The translations under genes and the position numbers were made by a program. From Candidatus Brocadia sp. WS118 (lineage in GTDB: Bacteria > Planctomycetota > Brocadiia > Brocadiales > Brocadiaceae), in NCBI GenBank assembly GCA_007618135.1, contig PHFX01000003.1, forward strand, positions 1 to 64,000: DNA of 64,000 bases, written 5' to 3'. Position 1 is the stretch's first letter. Each line of letters starts with the position of its first letter. Shown here one piece after another: positions 17,899 through 27,736 of the stretch. Below the pieces are notes generated by a model that was given only the letters and a program-made list of their open reading frames with translations, did no database searches and was not told the DNA's origin.

Positions 17899-18589
17899 AA
17901 TCTGCCTTTTTCTTAAGGTGATTACTAATGAAGGATTATAATCTTTTCTCTTTTACCAATTTTGGTTCATAATTATAAGAGCATGTCATTATAACGTCAA
18001 CAAAAAATTAAAAAACATCATGGCACGAAAAACCTCTTCAACTGTTAAAGGTGAAGCAAATTTTTTACCGTTGTCATATGCCTTGCATGAAAATCTATTC
18101 GACACATGACAGATGCAAAAGATGCAAATTGTAAAATAAATTTCAAGTTTGCAATATCTGTTTGCTCTTTGTATGATAGGTATCCTAGGTTTTTTGTTTC
18201 CTTGTTTTTGTTTAAGTCTCTGCAAAATTGTTACTAATGATATATTGCCTTAGTATATAAGATTTGGAATATTATTTGTTGGTTAGCCATAATAAATATT
18301 CATCGTTTTGCGAAAGATTATTTCATGTTTTCGACCTGTAGTTAACGTATTAAAGTACTTATCTGATATTTACTTAAAAAATTTTTATTTGACATTATTT
18401 TGTTTTTTTGTTAACATGCCTGCCCAAAGTGTACAAAGTGTATGATTGAACCTTGCTATCTAAATGAAAACTGGCGCGAGGAGGAGAAAGGAGGCTATTT
18501 TGCTTTAGATTGCCTTAACATGGGTTAGTATTTGTCTTTTTATTTTTTTTGTTGGGGGTCCAATTGTCTTTTATTAGGGAGGTTTTATA
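17899..18589. other. AT-rich divergent intergenic region
   Basis: A 691-base gap between the SPFH operon (minus) and the porin (plus). It is strongly AT-rich. A 78-codon minus-strand frame at 17989-18225 lacks protein-like character and is not called. The only supported element is the porin promoter at 18389-18417. The porin leader of about 170 bases holds a purine-rich stretch at about 18475-18492 and ends in a good ribosome-binding site (GGGAGG, about 18580). Confidence 0.5.
18389..18417 (+). promoter_or_regulatory. Predicted sigma-70 promoter of the porin gene
   Basis: TTGACA (18389-18394) and TAACAT (18412-18417) with an ideal 17-base spacer in very AT-rich DNA. It predicts a 5' leader of roughly 165 bases before the ATG at 18590. 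Confidence 0.65.
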
Positions 18590-20239
18590 ATGAAAAATGG
18601 ATTGTGGAAGACATGTATGGGTGGTTTTGTCGCTGCCGTCTTCTGCGTAGCGTCTGGTAGCCAGTCTTACGGGGCAGATACTAAGTCGCTAGAGGAAATG
18701 GAAAAAGAGTTGAATGCCTTAAGGGCGTCTGTCTCAGCCTTAACGGACCAGATTGAGTCTGTGAAGCAGGAAAAAACGGTGGTTGCATCATCTTCTGACA
18801 CGAAGCAAGATGTTGAAGCTTTAAGAAATGAAGTTAGCACTCTGAAGGAAGAGATGAGAACTGCTGCTCAAGCCGAACAAACGCTGAAGGCAGAAGATAT
18901 TGCAGGCAATGTGTATTCTGAGTTTGCCAAAAAGGTAAAATTGGGTGGTCAGATCAGGACCCGTGCAGAGTACGCCAACGGCCTCTATCAAGTGCCAACC
19001 AGCAATGCTACTTTACCCGGTGCAGGTGGGATTGCCGGGCGTGGGACGTCTTACGATGATGATTATGTATTAAACCAGACAAGAATCTGGGCTGATGCAG
19101 ACGTAAATGAGCATTTGCGGGTATTTATTCAGCTCCAGGATGCCAGGACGTTTGGTGCTGAAGGAACGACGGTTGGATTTGCCAATGCCTATGGTGAAAA
19201 TAGTATATTTGATGTTCATCAGGGGTATTTTGATCTAAGAAAACTGTTTGATCTGCCATTGACCGTGAGGGTTGGTCGGCAAGAAATCATTTGGGGCGAC
19301 CACAGGGTTCTGGGTAACTTTGTATGGTCAAACGTAGGCCGTAACTTTGACGGTGGTCGGTTTATGTGGGACACAGATGAAGTCCACATAGAAGCTATCG
19401 CTGCAAGGGTCGATGAGGATGGATTTACCACCGTCGACGGGAGTGATAACAGCGACGAGAATATGTATGCTGCCCAGTTGGCATTTAAGAAGCTCGTACC
19501 TGGCGCCTTGTTAGAGCTTATGTATATTCAGAGAAACGACGAGGATAATGTGGGTAATATTGCCGTGGGGAGCGGATATTCCACTGCCGGTGGCGAGTCA
19601 CTCGAAGTTCATGATTTTGGTTTTAGGTTAGATGGAAAGATACCAAACCTTGATGCTATCGATTATACCTTAGAAATGCATGGTCAGTTTGGTGATTATG
19701 GTGATCAAACGCATAAGGCATACGCCCTTGCCGCAAAAGCGGGATATACGTTTAAAGATATGGGTTGGAAACCGCGTTTTGGTTTTGAATATGCCCATGC
19801 TTCCGGTGATGATGACCCAACAGACAACGACCATGACACCTTTGATAACCTGTACCCGACAAATCACATGAATGGTATCTATGGATTTGCCGATCTCTTA
19901 TCATGGCAGAATATGCATGATATACGGTTTAATGTGAAGGTTGTGCCAACCACGAAGCTGACGGTGCAGGTTGATTATCATTGGCTTATGTTGGATGAGG
20001 CAGAAGATGGATGGTATCTGGCAAGTGCGGCCTTGGCCACACCACGTCCTGTTGGCGGGTATGATGATGAAGATGATGACCTGGCGCAGGAAGTAGACTT
20101 GACGGTAAGTTACCAATTGTATAAGAACGTAGGGATTCTTGCAGGCTATTCCTGGTTTGGTGTTGAGGACTGGATAGAGAATAACGTTGGTGATGTTGAT
20201 ACCAACTGGGTCTACTTGCAAACTACCGTTACTTTCTAA
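18590..20239 (+). CDS. Outer-membrane porin, alginate-export (AlgE-like) family
   Basis: 549 residues. A signal peptide ends near SYGAD, then a short coiled-coil (LEEMEKELNALRASVSALTD) that could trimerise or span the periplasm, as in planctomycete and S-layer-homology porins. From about residue 125 the sequence is an alternating polar/hydrophobic beta-barrel (KVKLGGQIRTRAEYANGLYQ, RVGRQEIIWGDHRVLG, LQTTVTF at the end, closing in the aromatic Phe typical of barrel proteins). The RxGRQ-x4-GDxR motif matches the alginate-export/OprE-like family, whose members pass various small solutes. A dedicated promoter and terminator suggest high expression. Confidence 0.78.
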   Translation: MKNGLWKTCMGGFVAAVFCVASGSQSYGADTKSLEEMEKELNALRASVSALTDQIESVKQEKTVVASSSDTKQDVEALRNEVSTLKEEMRTAAQAEQTLKAEDIAGNVYSEFAKKVKLGGQIRTRAEYANGLYQVPTSNATLPGAGGIAGRGTSYDDDYVLNQTRIWADADVNEHLRVFIQLQDARTFGAEGTTVGFANAYGENSIFDVHQGYFDLRKLFDLPLTVRVGRQEIIWGDHRVLGNFVWSNVGRNFDGGRFMWDTDEVHIEAIAARVDEDGFTTVDGSDNSDENMYAAQLAFKKLVPGALLELMYIQRNDEDNVGNIAVGSGYSTAGGESLEVHDFGFRLDGKIPNLDAIDYTLEMHGQFGDYGDQTHKAYALAAKAGYTFKDMGWKPRFGFEYAHASGDDDPTDNDHDTFDNLYPTNHMNGIYGFADLLSWQNMHDIRFNVKVVPTTKLTVQVDYHWLMLDEAEDGWYLASAALATPRPVGGYDDEDDDLAQEVDLTVSYQLYKNVGILAGYSWFGVEDWIENNVGDVDTNWVYLQTTVTF

Positions 20240-20303
20240 GTTTTGTAAGAACGCCCGTCCTTTATTTTGGATTGGTGGTTATAAAAGATTTGTGTGTATA
20301 ATA

Positions 20304-20338
20304 AAATGGGTGTTGCCTGGGCAACACCCATTTTTTTT
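20304..20338 (+). terminator. Intrinsic terminator after the porin
   Basis: AAATGGGTGTTGC pairs perfectly with GCAACACCCATTT around a CTGG loop and is followed by a run of eight T. One of the strongest terminators in the window. Confidence 0.9.
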
Positions 20339-20448
20339 CATGTGGACTTTATAGTTGATAGAATGCATGGGTAATGTACAATAATACTTAGTCGAGATGT
20401 TTTCCCGATGTTTGTTGTCCTTCGGTATTTTTTAATTCTTTTCATGAA

Positions 20449-21981
20449 ATGATGAACCGATATTATCCTGGCTATGAGGTATTTAAACAGTTAGCTACAC
20501 GAGGTAATCTTGTGCCTGTTTATCGTCAACTCTTTGCAGATGCCCTTACTCCCGTATCGGCATTTCAAAAGATATCTGATGCCGGAAATGCCTTTTTGCT
20601 TGAAAGCGCAACTGGCGGTGAAAAGATTTCCCGGTATTCTCTCCTGAGCTCAGATCCGTTCATTGAATTTACTGCCTTTGGCAATCGCATAGAAATCAAA
20701 CGCAGGGGGAAGGGAAAGGAAGTAGTGCACGCACAGGACCCTTTGGGTGTTTTGCGTGCTGAAGTAAAATCTTTTGTTCCTGTGCAGGTGGATGGCTTGC
20801 CTCAGTTCTTTTGCTGTGGTGTAGGATATATTGGATATGATACGATACGCTATTATGAGTCATTGCCTCATATCCCTAAGGATGATTTATCACTTCCTGA
20901 CATCCAGGTTATGTTTTATGACACCATGATCATATTTGATCATATAACGAAAACCATCAAGGTTGTTTGTACTGCACAGATTGATGGAGATCACATGGAA
21001 AATGTATACTGCGAGGCAGTTAATAAAATTGATCGTATTATTGCAAAATTACGAACTCCCGTTATGTCTTTAAGCGAGGACATCATGACGGAAAAGGAAA
21101 CAAACATTTTGTTTTCTTCAAACTTTACAAGAACTGATTTTCTTAAGGCGGTGGATCAATGCAAGGAATACATCCGTGCGGGTGATGTTTTTCAGGTGGT
21201 GATTTCTCAGCGATTTAAGACACAGACAGATGCCGATCCATTCAGTATTTACCGCGTCTTGCGGGTGATCAATCCATCCCCTTATATGTTTTACCTTAAA
21301 ATGGACAACGTGAAGCTGGTAGGATCATCTCCTGAAGTTATGGTGAAGGTTGAAGGGAAAAAGATTGTCGTAAGGCCCATTGCTGGCACACGGAGGAGGG
21401 GGAAAGACGATGCGGAGGATATGTGCTTTGCTCAGGATTTAATTACCGATCCGAAAGAGCGTGCGGAGCACATTATGCTTTTGGATTTGGGAAGAAATGA
21501 TGTGGGAAGGGTATCCCGTTACGGGAGCGTGCATATTGATGAAAAAATGGTAATTGAGAAATATTCGCATGTTATGCATATTACCTCCAGCGTCTGCGGT
21601 GAACTGGAAGAGGGTAAAAATGCGTTTGATTCGCTCATAGCCTGTCTTCCGGCGGGTACGTTATCCGGTGCGCCAAAAATAAGGGCGATGCAGATCATTG
21701 ATGAAATTGAGCCTACGAAGCGGGGTCCTTACGGCGGGGCGGTCGGATATTTTGATTTCTTTGGAAACATGAATACGTGTATTACGATTCGAACTATTTT
21801 GCTGAAAGGAAATGACGCGTACATTCAGGCCGGTGCCGGAATCGTGGCGGATTCAATCCCGGAACGTGAATATGAAGAAACCGAGAATAAGGCGAAGGGG
21901 TTGTTAAAGGCAATAGAAATTGCTGAAAAGATAAAGCAACAGCAGGAAGACACACATAGTGCTTTTAGAGAGGGATCGTGA
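20449..21981 (+). CDS. trpE: Anthranilate synthase component I
   Basis: TrpE converts chorismate to anthranilate with ammonia from TrpG, the first step of tryptophan synthesis. The 510-residue protein has the N-terminal regulatory domain (LLESATGGEKISRYSLL, carrying the LLES element of the Trp-binding pocket) and the chorismate-binding domain (GDVFQVVISQRF, GSSPEVMVKVE, RPIAGTRRRG, LLDLGRNDVGRV, LPAGTLSGAPKIRAM, GAGIVADSIPE). It starts ATG ATG; either may be used. TrpG is not adjacent. A small membrane-protein gene begins 1 base after its stop. No Trp-codon leader peptide was found upstream. Confidence 0.95.
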   Translation: MMNRYYPGYEVFKQLATRGNLVPVYRQLFADALTPVSAFQKISDAGNAFLLESATGGEKISRYSLLSSDPFIEFTAFGNRIEIKRRGKGKEVVHAQDPLGVLRAEVKSFVPVQVDGLPQFFCCGVGYIGYDTIRYYESLPHIPKDDLSLPDIQVMFYDTMIIFDHITKTIKVVCTAQIDGDHMENVYCEAVNKIDRIIAKLRTPVMSLSEDIMTEKETNILFSSNFTRTDFLKAVDQCKEYIRAGDVFQVVISQRFKTQTDADPFSIYRVLRVINPSPYMFYLKMDNVKLVGSSPEVMVKVEGKKIVVRPIAGTRRRGKDDAEDMCFAQDLITDPKERAEHIMLLDLGRNDVGRVSRYGSVHIDEKMVIEKYSHVMHITSSVCGELEEGKNAFDSLIACLPAGTLSGAPKIRAMQIIDEIEPTKRGPYGGAVGYFDFFGNMNTCITIRTILLKGNDAYIQAGAGIVADSIPEREYEETENKAKGLLKAIEIAEKIKQQQEDTHSAFREGS

Positions 21982-21982
21982 A

Positions 21983-22144
21983 ATGAGTTTTGCCAAGATT
22001 TTACAGCTCATGGGGATCATTTTGGCATTGAATGCCCTGTACTTTGGCATTGCAAAGGATTCCATGAAGACAGAGGTCCTTTTATTATTTCTTGGGGGTA
22101 TGGTTTTTTATGTAGGGCGTATGTTTGAAAAAAGAGGTAAGTGA
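21983..22144 (+). CDS. Small two-helix membrane protein
   Basis: 53 residues from the ATG at 21983 (MSFAKILQLMGIIL), just after the trpE TGA, so translation is probably coupled to trpE. Two hydrophobic segments (LQLMGIILALNALYFGI and VLLLFLGGMVFYVGRMF) are joined by a short charged loop, and the C-terminus is basic. Small proteins of this shape are often left unannotated. No function assigned; a role linked to tryptophan synthesis is not implied by sequence. Confidence 0.65.
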   Translation: MSFAKILQLMGIILALNALYFGIAKDSMKTEVLLLFLGGMVFYVGRMFEKRGK

Positions 22145-22214
22145 TGCTCTGTCTGATTGTAAATGACAAGTCCTCCCCTTGCGATTTTTTGGAATATACG
22201 AAAAAGGCAGGTGG

Positions 22215-22766
22215 TTACTTTTTCTCTTTAATTATCTCCGTTGTAAAGATATAAATTTCAATATCTTTTTGCTTCCAGGCGTTAGCAGGTAATCCTGCCT
22301 TGTGAGAGCAGCAATGGGAGAGAAACTCTTCTTTCGTCCAGCCAGTTTCTGTTGCCACCTGAGGCAGGAAACATCCTGCACAAAAGCCCTTTTTTATATA
22401 GATGCCGTGCTTCCCGAGTTCAAAATCTAGGGGGTTTGAAATACGTGTTAAAGGAGACAGTACGGATATCTCAATCTCTAGCTCATTGAATTCTGAAAGA
22501 GATATGCGATGGTGCTCAAACCGAGGGTCATCTGCTGCAGATGATACTGCCATTTCAGAAACCAGCTGATAGAGGGGTATATCGGATAGAAAATGGCCGA
22601 TACATCCCCGAAGTTGCCCACGTGTTTTCAAGGTGACAAAAACCCCGTGTTTTCCCTGCAGATCAGGATGATTACAGGATACGACTGGCTTCGGGTCATG
22701 TTTTATAGCGGCCTTGATGCTTGTTTTTGCGATATCCAAAAGAATTCTTTTTGCCTGTTCATCCAA
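22215..22766 (-). CDS. AMMECR1-domain protein (AmmeMemoRadiSam system A type)
   Basis: A 183-residue stand-alone AMMECR1 domain without a signal peptide. The hallmark LRGCIGHF is at about residue 52, with GVFVTLKTRGQ before and LSPLTRISNPLDFELGKHGIYIKKG after; PQVATETGWTKEEFLSHCC follows. The molecular function of AMMECR1 is not established; in bacteria it co-occurs with MEMO-like and radical SAM proteins. It lies directly downstream of a gene that contains a second AMMECR1 domain. The usual radical SAM partner is not adjacent. Confidence 0.85.
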   Translation of the reverse strand: MDEQAKRILLDIAKTSIKAAIKHDPKPVVSCNHPDLQGKHGVFVTLKTRGQLRGCIGHFLSDIPLYQLVSEMAVSSAADDPRFEHHRISLSEFNELEIEISVLSPLTRISNPLDFELGKHGIYIKKGFCAGCFLPQVATETGWTKEEFLSHCCSHKAGLPANAWKQKDIEIYIFTTEIIKEKK

Positions 22767-22824
22767 GGGAATATTTTTTATGGTTAAAACGAAGGAGGAA
22801 AAAGCGGGTGTTATAAAAATAGAT

Positions 22825-24426
22825 TCAGGATTTTACGCCTTCATGAAACACATCCGCGGTAAAAACATAAAATTCCATATCATCTTCTTTCCACGCATCG
22901 CGTGACAATCCAGCTTTCTGGCAGAGGTGGCATAAGGTTTCTGCTCTATCCCATCCTTGCTCTACCGCTACCTGTGGAAGAAATACAGCGCTGTGAGATC
23001 CCTTTCGTATAAGGATTCCTTCTTTGCCCACCATAAAATTATCTGATCCTGGTATTCTTTTTGGTGTGCTCAGAACGGATATTTCAATGGTAATATCGGA
23101 AACTTCTTTTGTGTCTACCGGATTGAATCTCCAGTCGTAAGAAGATGAATTGATGGTGTTTTCAATCACTCCTTGAAAGAGAGGCGCCTTAGGCAGTATG
23201 TGTCCAATACATCCGCGAAGTTCGCCATGTTTCTTTAAAGTGACAAAAACACCGTATTTCTTTTTTAATTTCAGGGTTAACTGATTGTTTACCTGGTCCA
23301 GTCTTGGTGGATTGCCGGTTTTCGTATAGGTTTCCAGGGTGTTCCTGGCTAAAGACAGGAGAAGGGCTTTTTCTTCACTGGTTAACAAAAGCTGATCGGT
23401 TGATAAGGTTTCTTTTTCTGGTAAAAGAAAACCTGATTTGGTTTTGTCGGGTTTGGTAAATATGATAGATGCATAGCTCACAGAGTAAGAAAAATTATTG
23501 GATTGGTGGCCGGAGGTATCATAATTAAGTATCTCGCTTGATACGTTGTTAGGCAATAATTTCAGGAGCAGCTGAATCGGCATAATACCGCAAGCGTTTA
23601 TCCCCGTTTCTTTCCTGTAATTTCTTATACCGTCAAAATCTTTAGAGAGGATTTTGTCAAAGGCACCATAATCTAATTTACGAATGTTTTTTTCAATGTC
23701 TTTTTTGAATGGGATGTAACCGTATCCTTCACCATAATGGGTAAAATCAGAACTTACTACGACGATCGTTTTATCATCCATTAATGGTCTGATGGCATGT
23801 GCAACTTTATCAAAGTCATCATCAATTAAAATACCTACCATAACAGGAACTACTTTGAATGTTCCAAGGGTCGCTTGTAAGAAAGGGAGCTGCGTTTCCA
23901 ATGAGTGTTCCTCTTGATATGCATCTTCAAATGTTCCAAAAAGTTTTATAGATTTTTGTGCAGGATTTTGCGATGAGCTCGCGGGGTAATGAAGTAATTG
24001 ATTGCATGCATCTAAGTCGACAGGAATAAGACCTAGGGGTGTTTTGAAATTTTTCACCGTTAAAATGGAGGCGCCGCGGAATCGTTTGGCCATAAAATGT
24101 TTAAACGCAAGGATAATAACCCTGTTAAAATCGTAGTCTCGAATTGCATTATATCCGTAAGCTGCTACCTGGCCAGAGTACTGATAACCCGCATGGGGTG
24201 AAATAAGGGCAACAGGTTTTCCTTTCAAGGTTTGTTTGGGTACATTTTTTAAAAGAGTGTTTATTTGATCTTTCAAGGCAATTTCGTTGCCTGGGTAAAA
24301 ACGCCCGGCGACTTGGGGTTCCCATACCTCTTTGGATTCTGTTTGACCAAACAGCGCCAAAGGGTTTGATACGGTAATACAAAGAATAATTAAAAAATAT
24401 ACTATTTTCATAACGTGCATTCCCAT
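22825..24426 (-). CDS. Exported MEMO-AMMECR1 fusion protein
   Basis: 533 residues. A signal peptide (MKIVYFLIILCITVSNPLAL, from the in-frame ATG at 24411, or slightly longer from 24426) is followed by a MEMO-like domain (AGRFYPGNEIAL, LISPHAGYQYSGQVAAYGY, VVSSDFTHYG; the His residues resemble extradiol-dioxygenase metal ligands) to about residue 325. An AMMECR1 domain (LRGCIGHILPKAP, ISVLSTPKRIPG, PQVAVEQGWDRAE) fills the C-terminal 180 residues. The two families are normally separate cytoplasmic proteins, so fusion plus export is notable. The AMMECR1 parts of this and the next gene are clearly paralogous, suggesting local duplication. Role unknown. Confidence 0.85.
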   Translation of the reverse strand: MGMHVMKIVYFLIILCITVSNPLALFGQTESKEVWEPQVAGRFYPGNEIALKDQINTLLKNVPKQTLKGKPVALISPHAGYQYSGQVAAYGYNAIRDYDFNRVIILAFKHFMAKRFRGASILTVKNFKTPLGLIPVDLDACNQLLHYPASSSQNPAQKSIKLFGTFEDAYQEEHSLETQLPFLQATLGTFKVVPVMVGILIDDDFDKVAHAIRPLMDDKTIVVVSSDFTHYGEGYGYIPFKKDIEKNIRKLDYGAFDKILSKDFDGIRNYRKETGINACGIMPIQLLLKLLPNNVSSEILNYDTSGHQSNNFSYSVSYASIIFTKPDKTKSGFLLPEKETLSTDQLLLTSEEKALLLSLARNTLETYTKTGNPPRLDQVNNQLTLKLKKKYGVFVTLKKHGELRGCIGHILPKAPLFQGVIENTINSSSYDWRFNPVDTKEVSDITIEISVLSTPKRIPGSDNFMVGKEGILIRKGSHSAVFLPQVAVEQGWDRAETLCHLCQKAGLSRDAWKEDDMEFYVFTADVFHEGVKS

Positions 24427-24606
24427 AATTTGAAAAATTATCTCTCAATCAATATCAAGACTACCATTAAAGATCAATGGGCAGGTATTTACGTAGTCCA
24501 TTTAGAGTAAAAACAGCGGGTTTTGAATAGGCGAATAACGTAGAAATAAACATAAATCTTGCTTTAAAGTCAAGCGAAATCTAAAGATGGATGGCTGAGT
24601 TTTGAA

Positions 24607-24634
24607 TTGACATTAAGACGCTTTTCGCTATAAT
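24607..24634 (+). promoter_or_regulatory. Predicted sigma-70 promoter of ilvD
   Basis: TTGACA (24607-24612) and TATAAT (24629-24634), both perfect consensus, with a 16-base spacer. Predicted start about 70 bases before the chosen ilvD start; tRNA-Gln downstream may share this transcript. Confidence 0.75.
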
Positions 24635-24709
24635 AGTAAGGATTTATGGTATAGTGTCTGACGTTTGTGGTCAGCGGTTTTCGTTTTACCTTCGAAAGGA
24701 AAAGCACGT

Positions 24710-26368
24710 TTGCGAAGTGATAAAATCACCAAGGGGCTTGAACGTGTGCCAGCCCGGGCGCTTTTGTATGCCACGGGCTTGAACAGGGAGGATTTAGGCA
24801 AGCCTTTTATTGGTATTGCCAGCAGTTTTACCGATCTGATTCCTGGACATGTGCATATGCGCTCGCTTGAAAGGGCGATTGAAAAAGGGATTCACGCAGG
24901 GGGTGGTGTCAGTTTTATTTTTGGCGTACCAGGCATTTGTGATGGAATAGCAATGGGACATGCGGGTATGCGGTATTCACTTGCATCAAGAGACCTTATT
25001 GCGGATATCATTGAGTGTGTCGTAAGCGCCCACTGTTTAGACGGACTTGTCATGCTGACCAACTGTGATAAGATTACGCCGGGGATGTTGATGGGCGCTG
25101 CCAGGCTGGATATCCCAGGGATTGTTCTGACGGCAGGCCCAATGATTTCTGGCCGCTCCGGGAAGCAGAAGCTTTCTTTGGTGAAAGACACCTTTGAGGC
25201 CGTGGGAAGAAGGCGGAAAGGGGAAATTAATGACGAAGAACTTTCGTGTCTTGAAATGGAGGCTTGTCCCGGGCCAGGTTCATGCCAGGGACTTTATACT
25301 GCCAATACGATGGCTTGCGTTGCTGAGGCAATAGGAATGTCGCTGCCGCGTTGTGCCGCATCATTGGCTATTTCTTCAGAAAAGGAACGGCTTGCTTATA
25401 AAAGTGGGCAACAAGTGGTTGAATTGGTGAGAAAAGGTATTACCGCTCGAAAAATCATGACCCGGGAAGCATTTGAAAACGCCATTATGGTTGATATGGC
25501 GCTTGGGGGTTCAACAAATTCCTGTTTACATATTCCCGCTATTGCTAATGAGGCTGGCATGAAAGTCGATTTGCAGTTGTGCGATTCGATAAGCGCGAGA
25601 ACTCCGCATATCACCAGCATGCAACCCGGAGGTGAATATTTACTGGAAGATTTATACTATGCGGGCGGGATTCCTGCGGTTATGAAACGGCTGTGTGATG
25701 ATTTACACGACTGTGCTACGGTAAGCGGCCTGAGTACACAACAGATTGCGAAGGCTGCAGAAATTCATGATGAGGATGTTATCAGGGCAAAGGAGAAGGC
25801 GTATCATCGGGAAGGCGGAATTGCTGTTTTGTATGGAAGTTTGTCTCCTGATGGCGCCGTAATTAAACAGAGTGCCGTGTCGGAAGGGATGATGCAGTTT
25901 AAGGGTATTGCAAAGGTTTTTGACAGCGAAGAAACTGCCATGGCTGCGATCATGAATTCTCAGATACAGAAAGGTATGGTTGTGGTAATACGATACGAAG
26001 GGCCGCGCGGGGGGCCGGGGATGCGGGAAATGTTATCGCCTACTGCGGCACTTGTTGGCATGGGTCTGGGGGAATCCGTTGCATTGGTTACAGACGGGAG
26101 ATTTTCCGGCGGCACTCAGGGGCCTTGCATTGGACACGTATCTCCGGAAGCAATGGTTGGCGGTCCTATTGCATTGGTGGAGGATGGAGATGAGATAAGT
26201 ATCGACATTCCTAAACGAAGATTGGATCTACACGTAACAAAAGAGGTGCTTGCAAAGCGTAAGGCGCGTTGGATACCGCCCAAGCCGAAAATCATGCAGG
26301 GTTTATTGGCCAGATATGCGAAATGTGTAACCTCTGCGGATAAAGGGGCTGTGCTCGTGGCGGAATAG
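24710..26368 (+). CDS. ilvD: Dihydroxy-acid dehydratase
   Basis: IlvD dehydrates 2,3-dihydroxy-isovalerate and -methylvalerate to the 2-keto acids in valine/isoleucine synthesis and needs an Fe-S cluster. Cysteine ligand motifs are present ([11 protein letters not shown] and [17 protein letters not shown]), as are [18 protein letters not shown] near the N-terminus, [17 protein letters not shown] and [13 protein letters not shown] choose TTG at 24710 ([14 protein letters not shown]): it has AAAGGA about ten bases upstream and matches the family N-terminus, whereas the TTG at 24665 adds non-conserved residues. About 552 residues, normal length. Confidence 0.93.
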   Translation: MRSDKITKGLERVPARALLYATGLNREDLGKPFIGIASSFTDLIPGHVHMRSLERAIEKGIHAGGGVSFIFGVPGICDGIAMGHAGMRYSLASRDLIADIIECVVSAHCLDGLVMLTNCDKITPGMLMGAARLDIPGIVLTAGPMISGRSGKQKLSLVKDTFEAVGRRRKGEINDEELSCLEMEACPGPGSCQGLYTANTMACVAEAIGMSLPRCAASLAISSEKERLAYKSGQQVVELVRKGITARKIMTREAFENAIMVDMALGGSTNSCLHIPAIANEAGMKVDLQLCDSISARTPHITSMQPGGEYLLEDLYYAGGIPAVMKRLCDDLHDCATVSGLSTQQIAKAAEIHDEDVIRAKEKAYHREGGIAVLYGSLSPDGAVIKQSAVSEGMMQFKGIAKVFDSEETAMAAIMNSQIQKGMVVVIRYEGPRGGPGMREMLSPTAALVGMGLGESVALVTDGRFSGGTQGPCIGHVSPEAMVGGPIALVEDGDEISIDIPKRRLDLHVTKEVLAKRKARWIPPKPKIMQGLLARYAKCVTSADKGAVLVAE

Positions 26369-26418
26369 CAGGGGTCATGATAGGGCTTTGCACACGTAAG
26401 AAGTCCTGAAATGAATGC

Positions 26419-26492
26419 TACCCGGTGGTGTAATGGTAACACTAGAGATTTTGGTTCTCTCATTGGAGGTTCGAGTCCTCCCCGGGTAGCCA
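26419..26492 (+). tRNA. tRNA-Gln (anticodon UUG)
   Basis: A 74-base cloverleaf with encoded CCA: acceptor TACCCGG/CCGGGTA (U1-A72, typical of Gln tRNAs) with discriminator G, D arm GTGTAATGGTAACAC, anticodon stem AGAGA/TCTCT around loop TTTTGGT (anticodon TTG), and T arm GGAGG TTCGAGT CCTCC. It lies 50 bases after ilvD. Confidence 0.95.
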
Positions 26493-26739
26493 TTGTATTT
26501 TATAGAAAAGAGCGAAGTTCTGAACCGTAAATCACTTTTATTGAAAATCATGTTGAGATTGGAAAGGGAGCGTGGATATCTTCCTTTGCCTATAGCGCTA
26601 ACCATGTGGTCATGAGTCAACAGTGCCGTATCAGATTTTGCGCATTTTGAACCTGGCACAAAGATCGACGACAAGACAGATGTCAAAAATTATGTTGAGG
26701 AAAAGAAATGTCTTTTTTTATGAGAGATAGAGGAACGTA

Positions 26740-27711
26740 ATGGATAAAAAAAGAAGACTGGAAGAAATAAACCACTTAAAGATTTTTTCAGGGAATGCGA
26801 ATCCTTCCCTGGCAATGAAAATTTGCGAACATCTATCGATACGCCTGGGAAATGCTTATGTGGGCCGTTTTCCTGACGGTGAAATTGATCTGAAAGTAAA
26901 TGAGGATGTCCGTGGGGCTGATGTGTTTTTAATACAACCTACCTGTCCCCCCGTCAATGAGAATTTAACGGAGTTGCTGATATTTATCGATTGTTTAAAA
27001 AGGGCATCAGCTGCGCGTATTACGGCGGTTTTACCGTATTATGGGTATGCAAGGAAGGATAGAAAAGACGAAGGGCGTGTGCCTATTACGGCAAAATTGG
27101 TTGCAAACCTTATTACTGAAGCCGGGGCGGACCGTGCGCTTACCGTCGATTTGCATGCTGCCCAAATCCAGGGATTTTTCGATATTCCGGTAGACCATTT
27201 ACTTGCCTTTCCGGTACTGTCAAAATATTTCGAACAGTTGAACGCCGGAGATCTGGTTGTGGTAACACCCGATGTGGGCGGTATAAAATTAGCCAGAAAT
27301 TATTCAAAAAAATTGGGAATAAAGATGGCGATTGTTGATAAGCGAAGGATAGGACCGGAAGAGACAGAGGTTGGGTTTGTAATAGGAGACGTGGCGAATA
27401 AAAACGTGGTCATGATCGATGATCTAATTGCTACCGGGGGGTCAATCGCCCAGGCTGCTAAGGTGCTTAAAGAACGAGGGGCAAAAGATATTTATGTTGG
27501 AGCTACCCACCCCGTGTTTTGTGGTACAGCGGTAGAAAAATTGTCCGCTGCACCGATTAAGGAAATTGTAGTCACGGATACGATACCGCTGAATGAAAAA
27601 GCAAAAGGATTAGACAGTAAAATAAAAGTATTATCTATTTCCGGACTCTTAGGAGATGCGATATCGAGAATTCACCGCCATGAGTCGGTGAGTTCTCTCT
27701 TTGTTCAATAA
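26740..27711 (+). CDS. prs: Ribose-phosphate pyrophosphokinase
   Basis: Prs makes PRPP from ribose-5-phosphate and ATP for nucleotide, His and Trp synthesis. The 323-residue protein has the family N-terminus (LKIFSGNANPSLAMKICEHL), the metal/ATP segments (VGRFPDGEIDLKVNEDVRG, YGYARKDRKDEGRVPI), DLHAAQIQGFF and the PRPP-binding loop VVMIDDLIATGGS. It opens a long plus-strand gene series and is followed within 25 bases by rplY, the common bacterial prs-rplY-pth order. The preceding 247 bases hold no convincing gene. Confidence 0.95.
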   Translation: MDKKRRLEEINHLKIFSGNANPSLAMKICEHLSIRLGNAYVGRFPDGEIDLKVNEDVRGADVFLIQPTCPPVNENLTELLIFIDCLKRASAARITAVLPYYGYARKDRKDEGRVPITAKLVANLITEAGADRALTVDLHAAQIQGFFDIPVDHLLAFPVLSKYFEQLNAGDLVVVTPDVGGIKLARNYSKKLGIKMAIVDKRRIGPEETEVGFVIGDVANKNVVMIDDLIATGGSIAQAAKVLKERGAKDIYVGATHPVFCGTAVEKLSAAPIKEIVVTDTIPLNEKAKGLDSKIKVLSISGLLGDAISRIHRHESVSSLFVQ

Positions 27712-27736
27712 TTTTATGTTTTTGGGAGTAAGAGAG

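Noticed and set aside
17989-18225. 78-codon minus-strand frame before the porin
   Set aside because: No ribosome site, no recognisable motif and AT-driven composition; treated as chance.
26493-26739. Short gene between tRNA-Gln and prs (frame ending near 26721)
   Set aside because: A frame with FEPGTKIDDKTDVKNYVEEK is suggestive but has no start codon or ribosome site and is too short to support.
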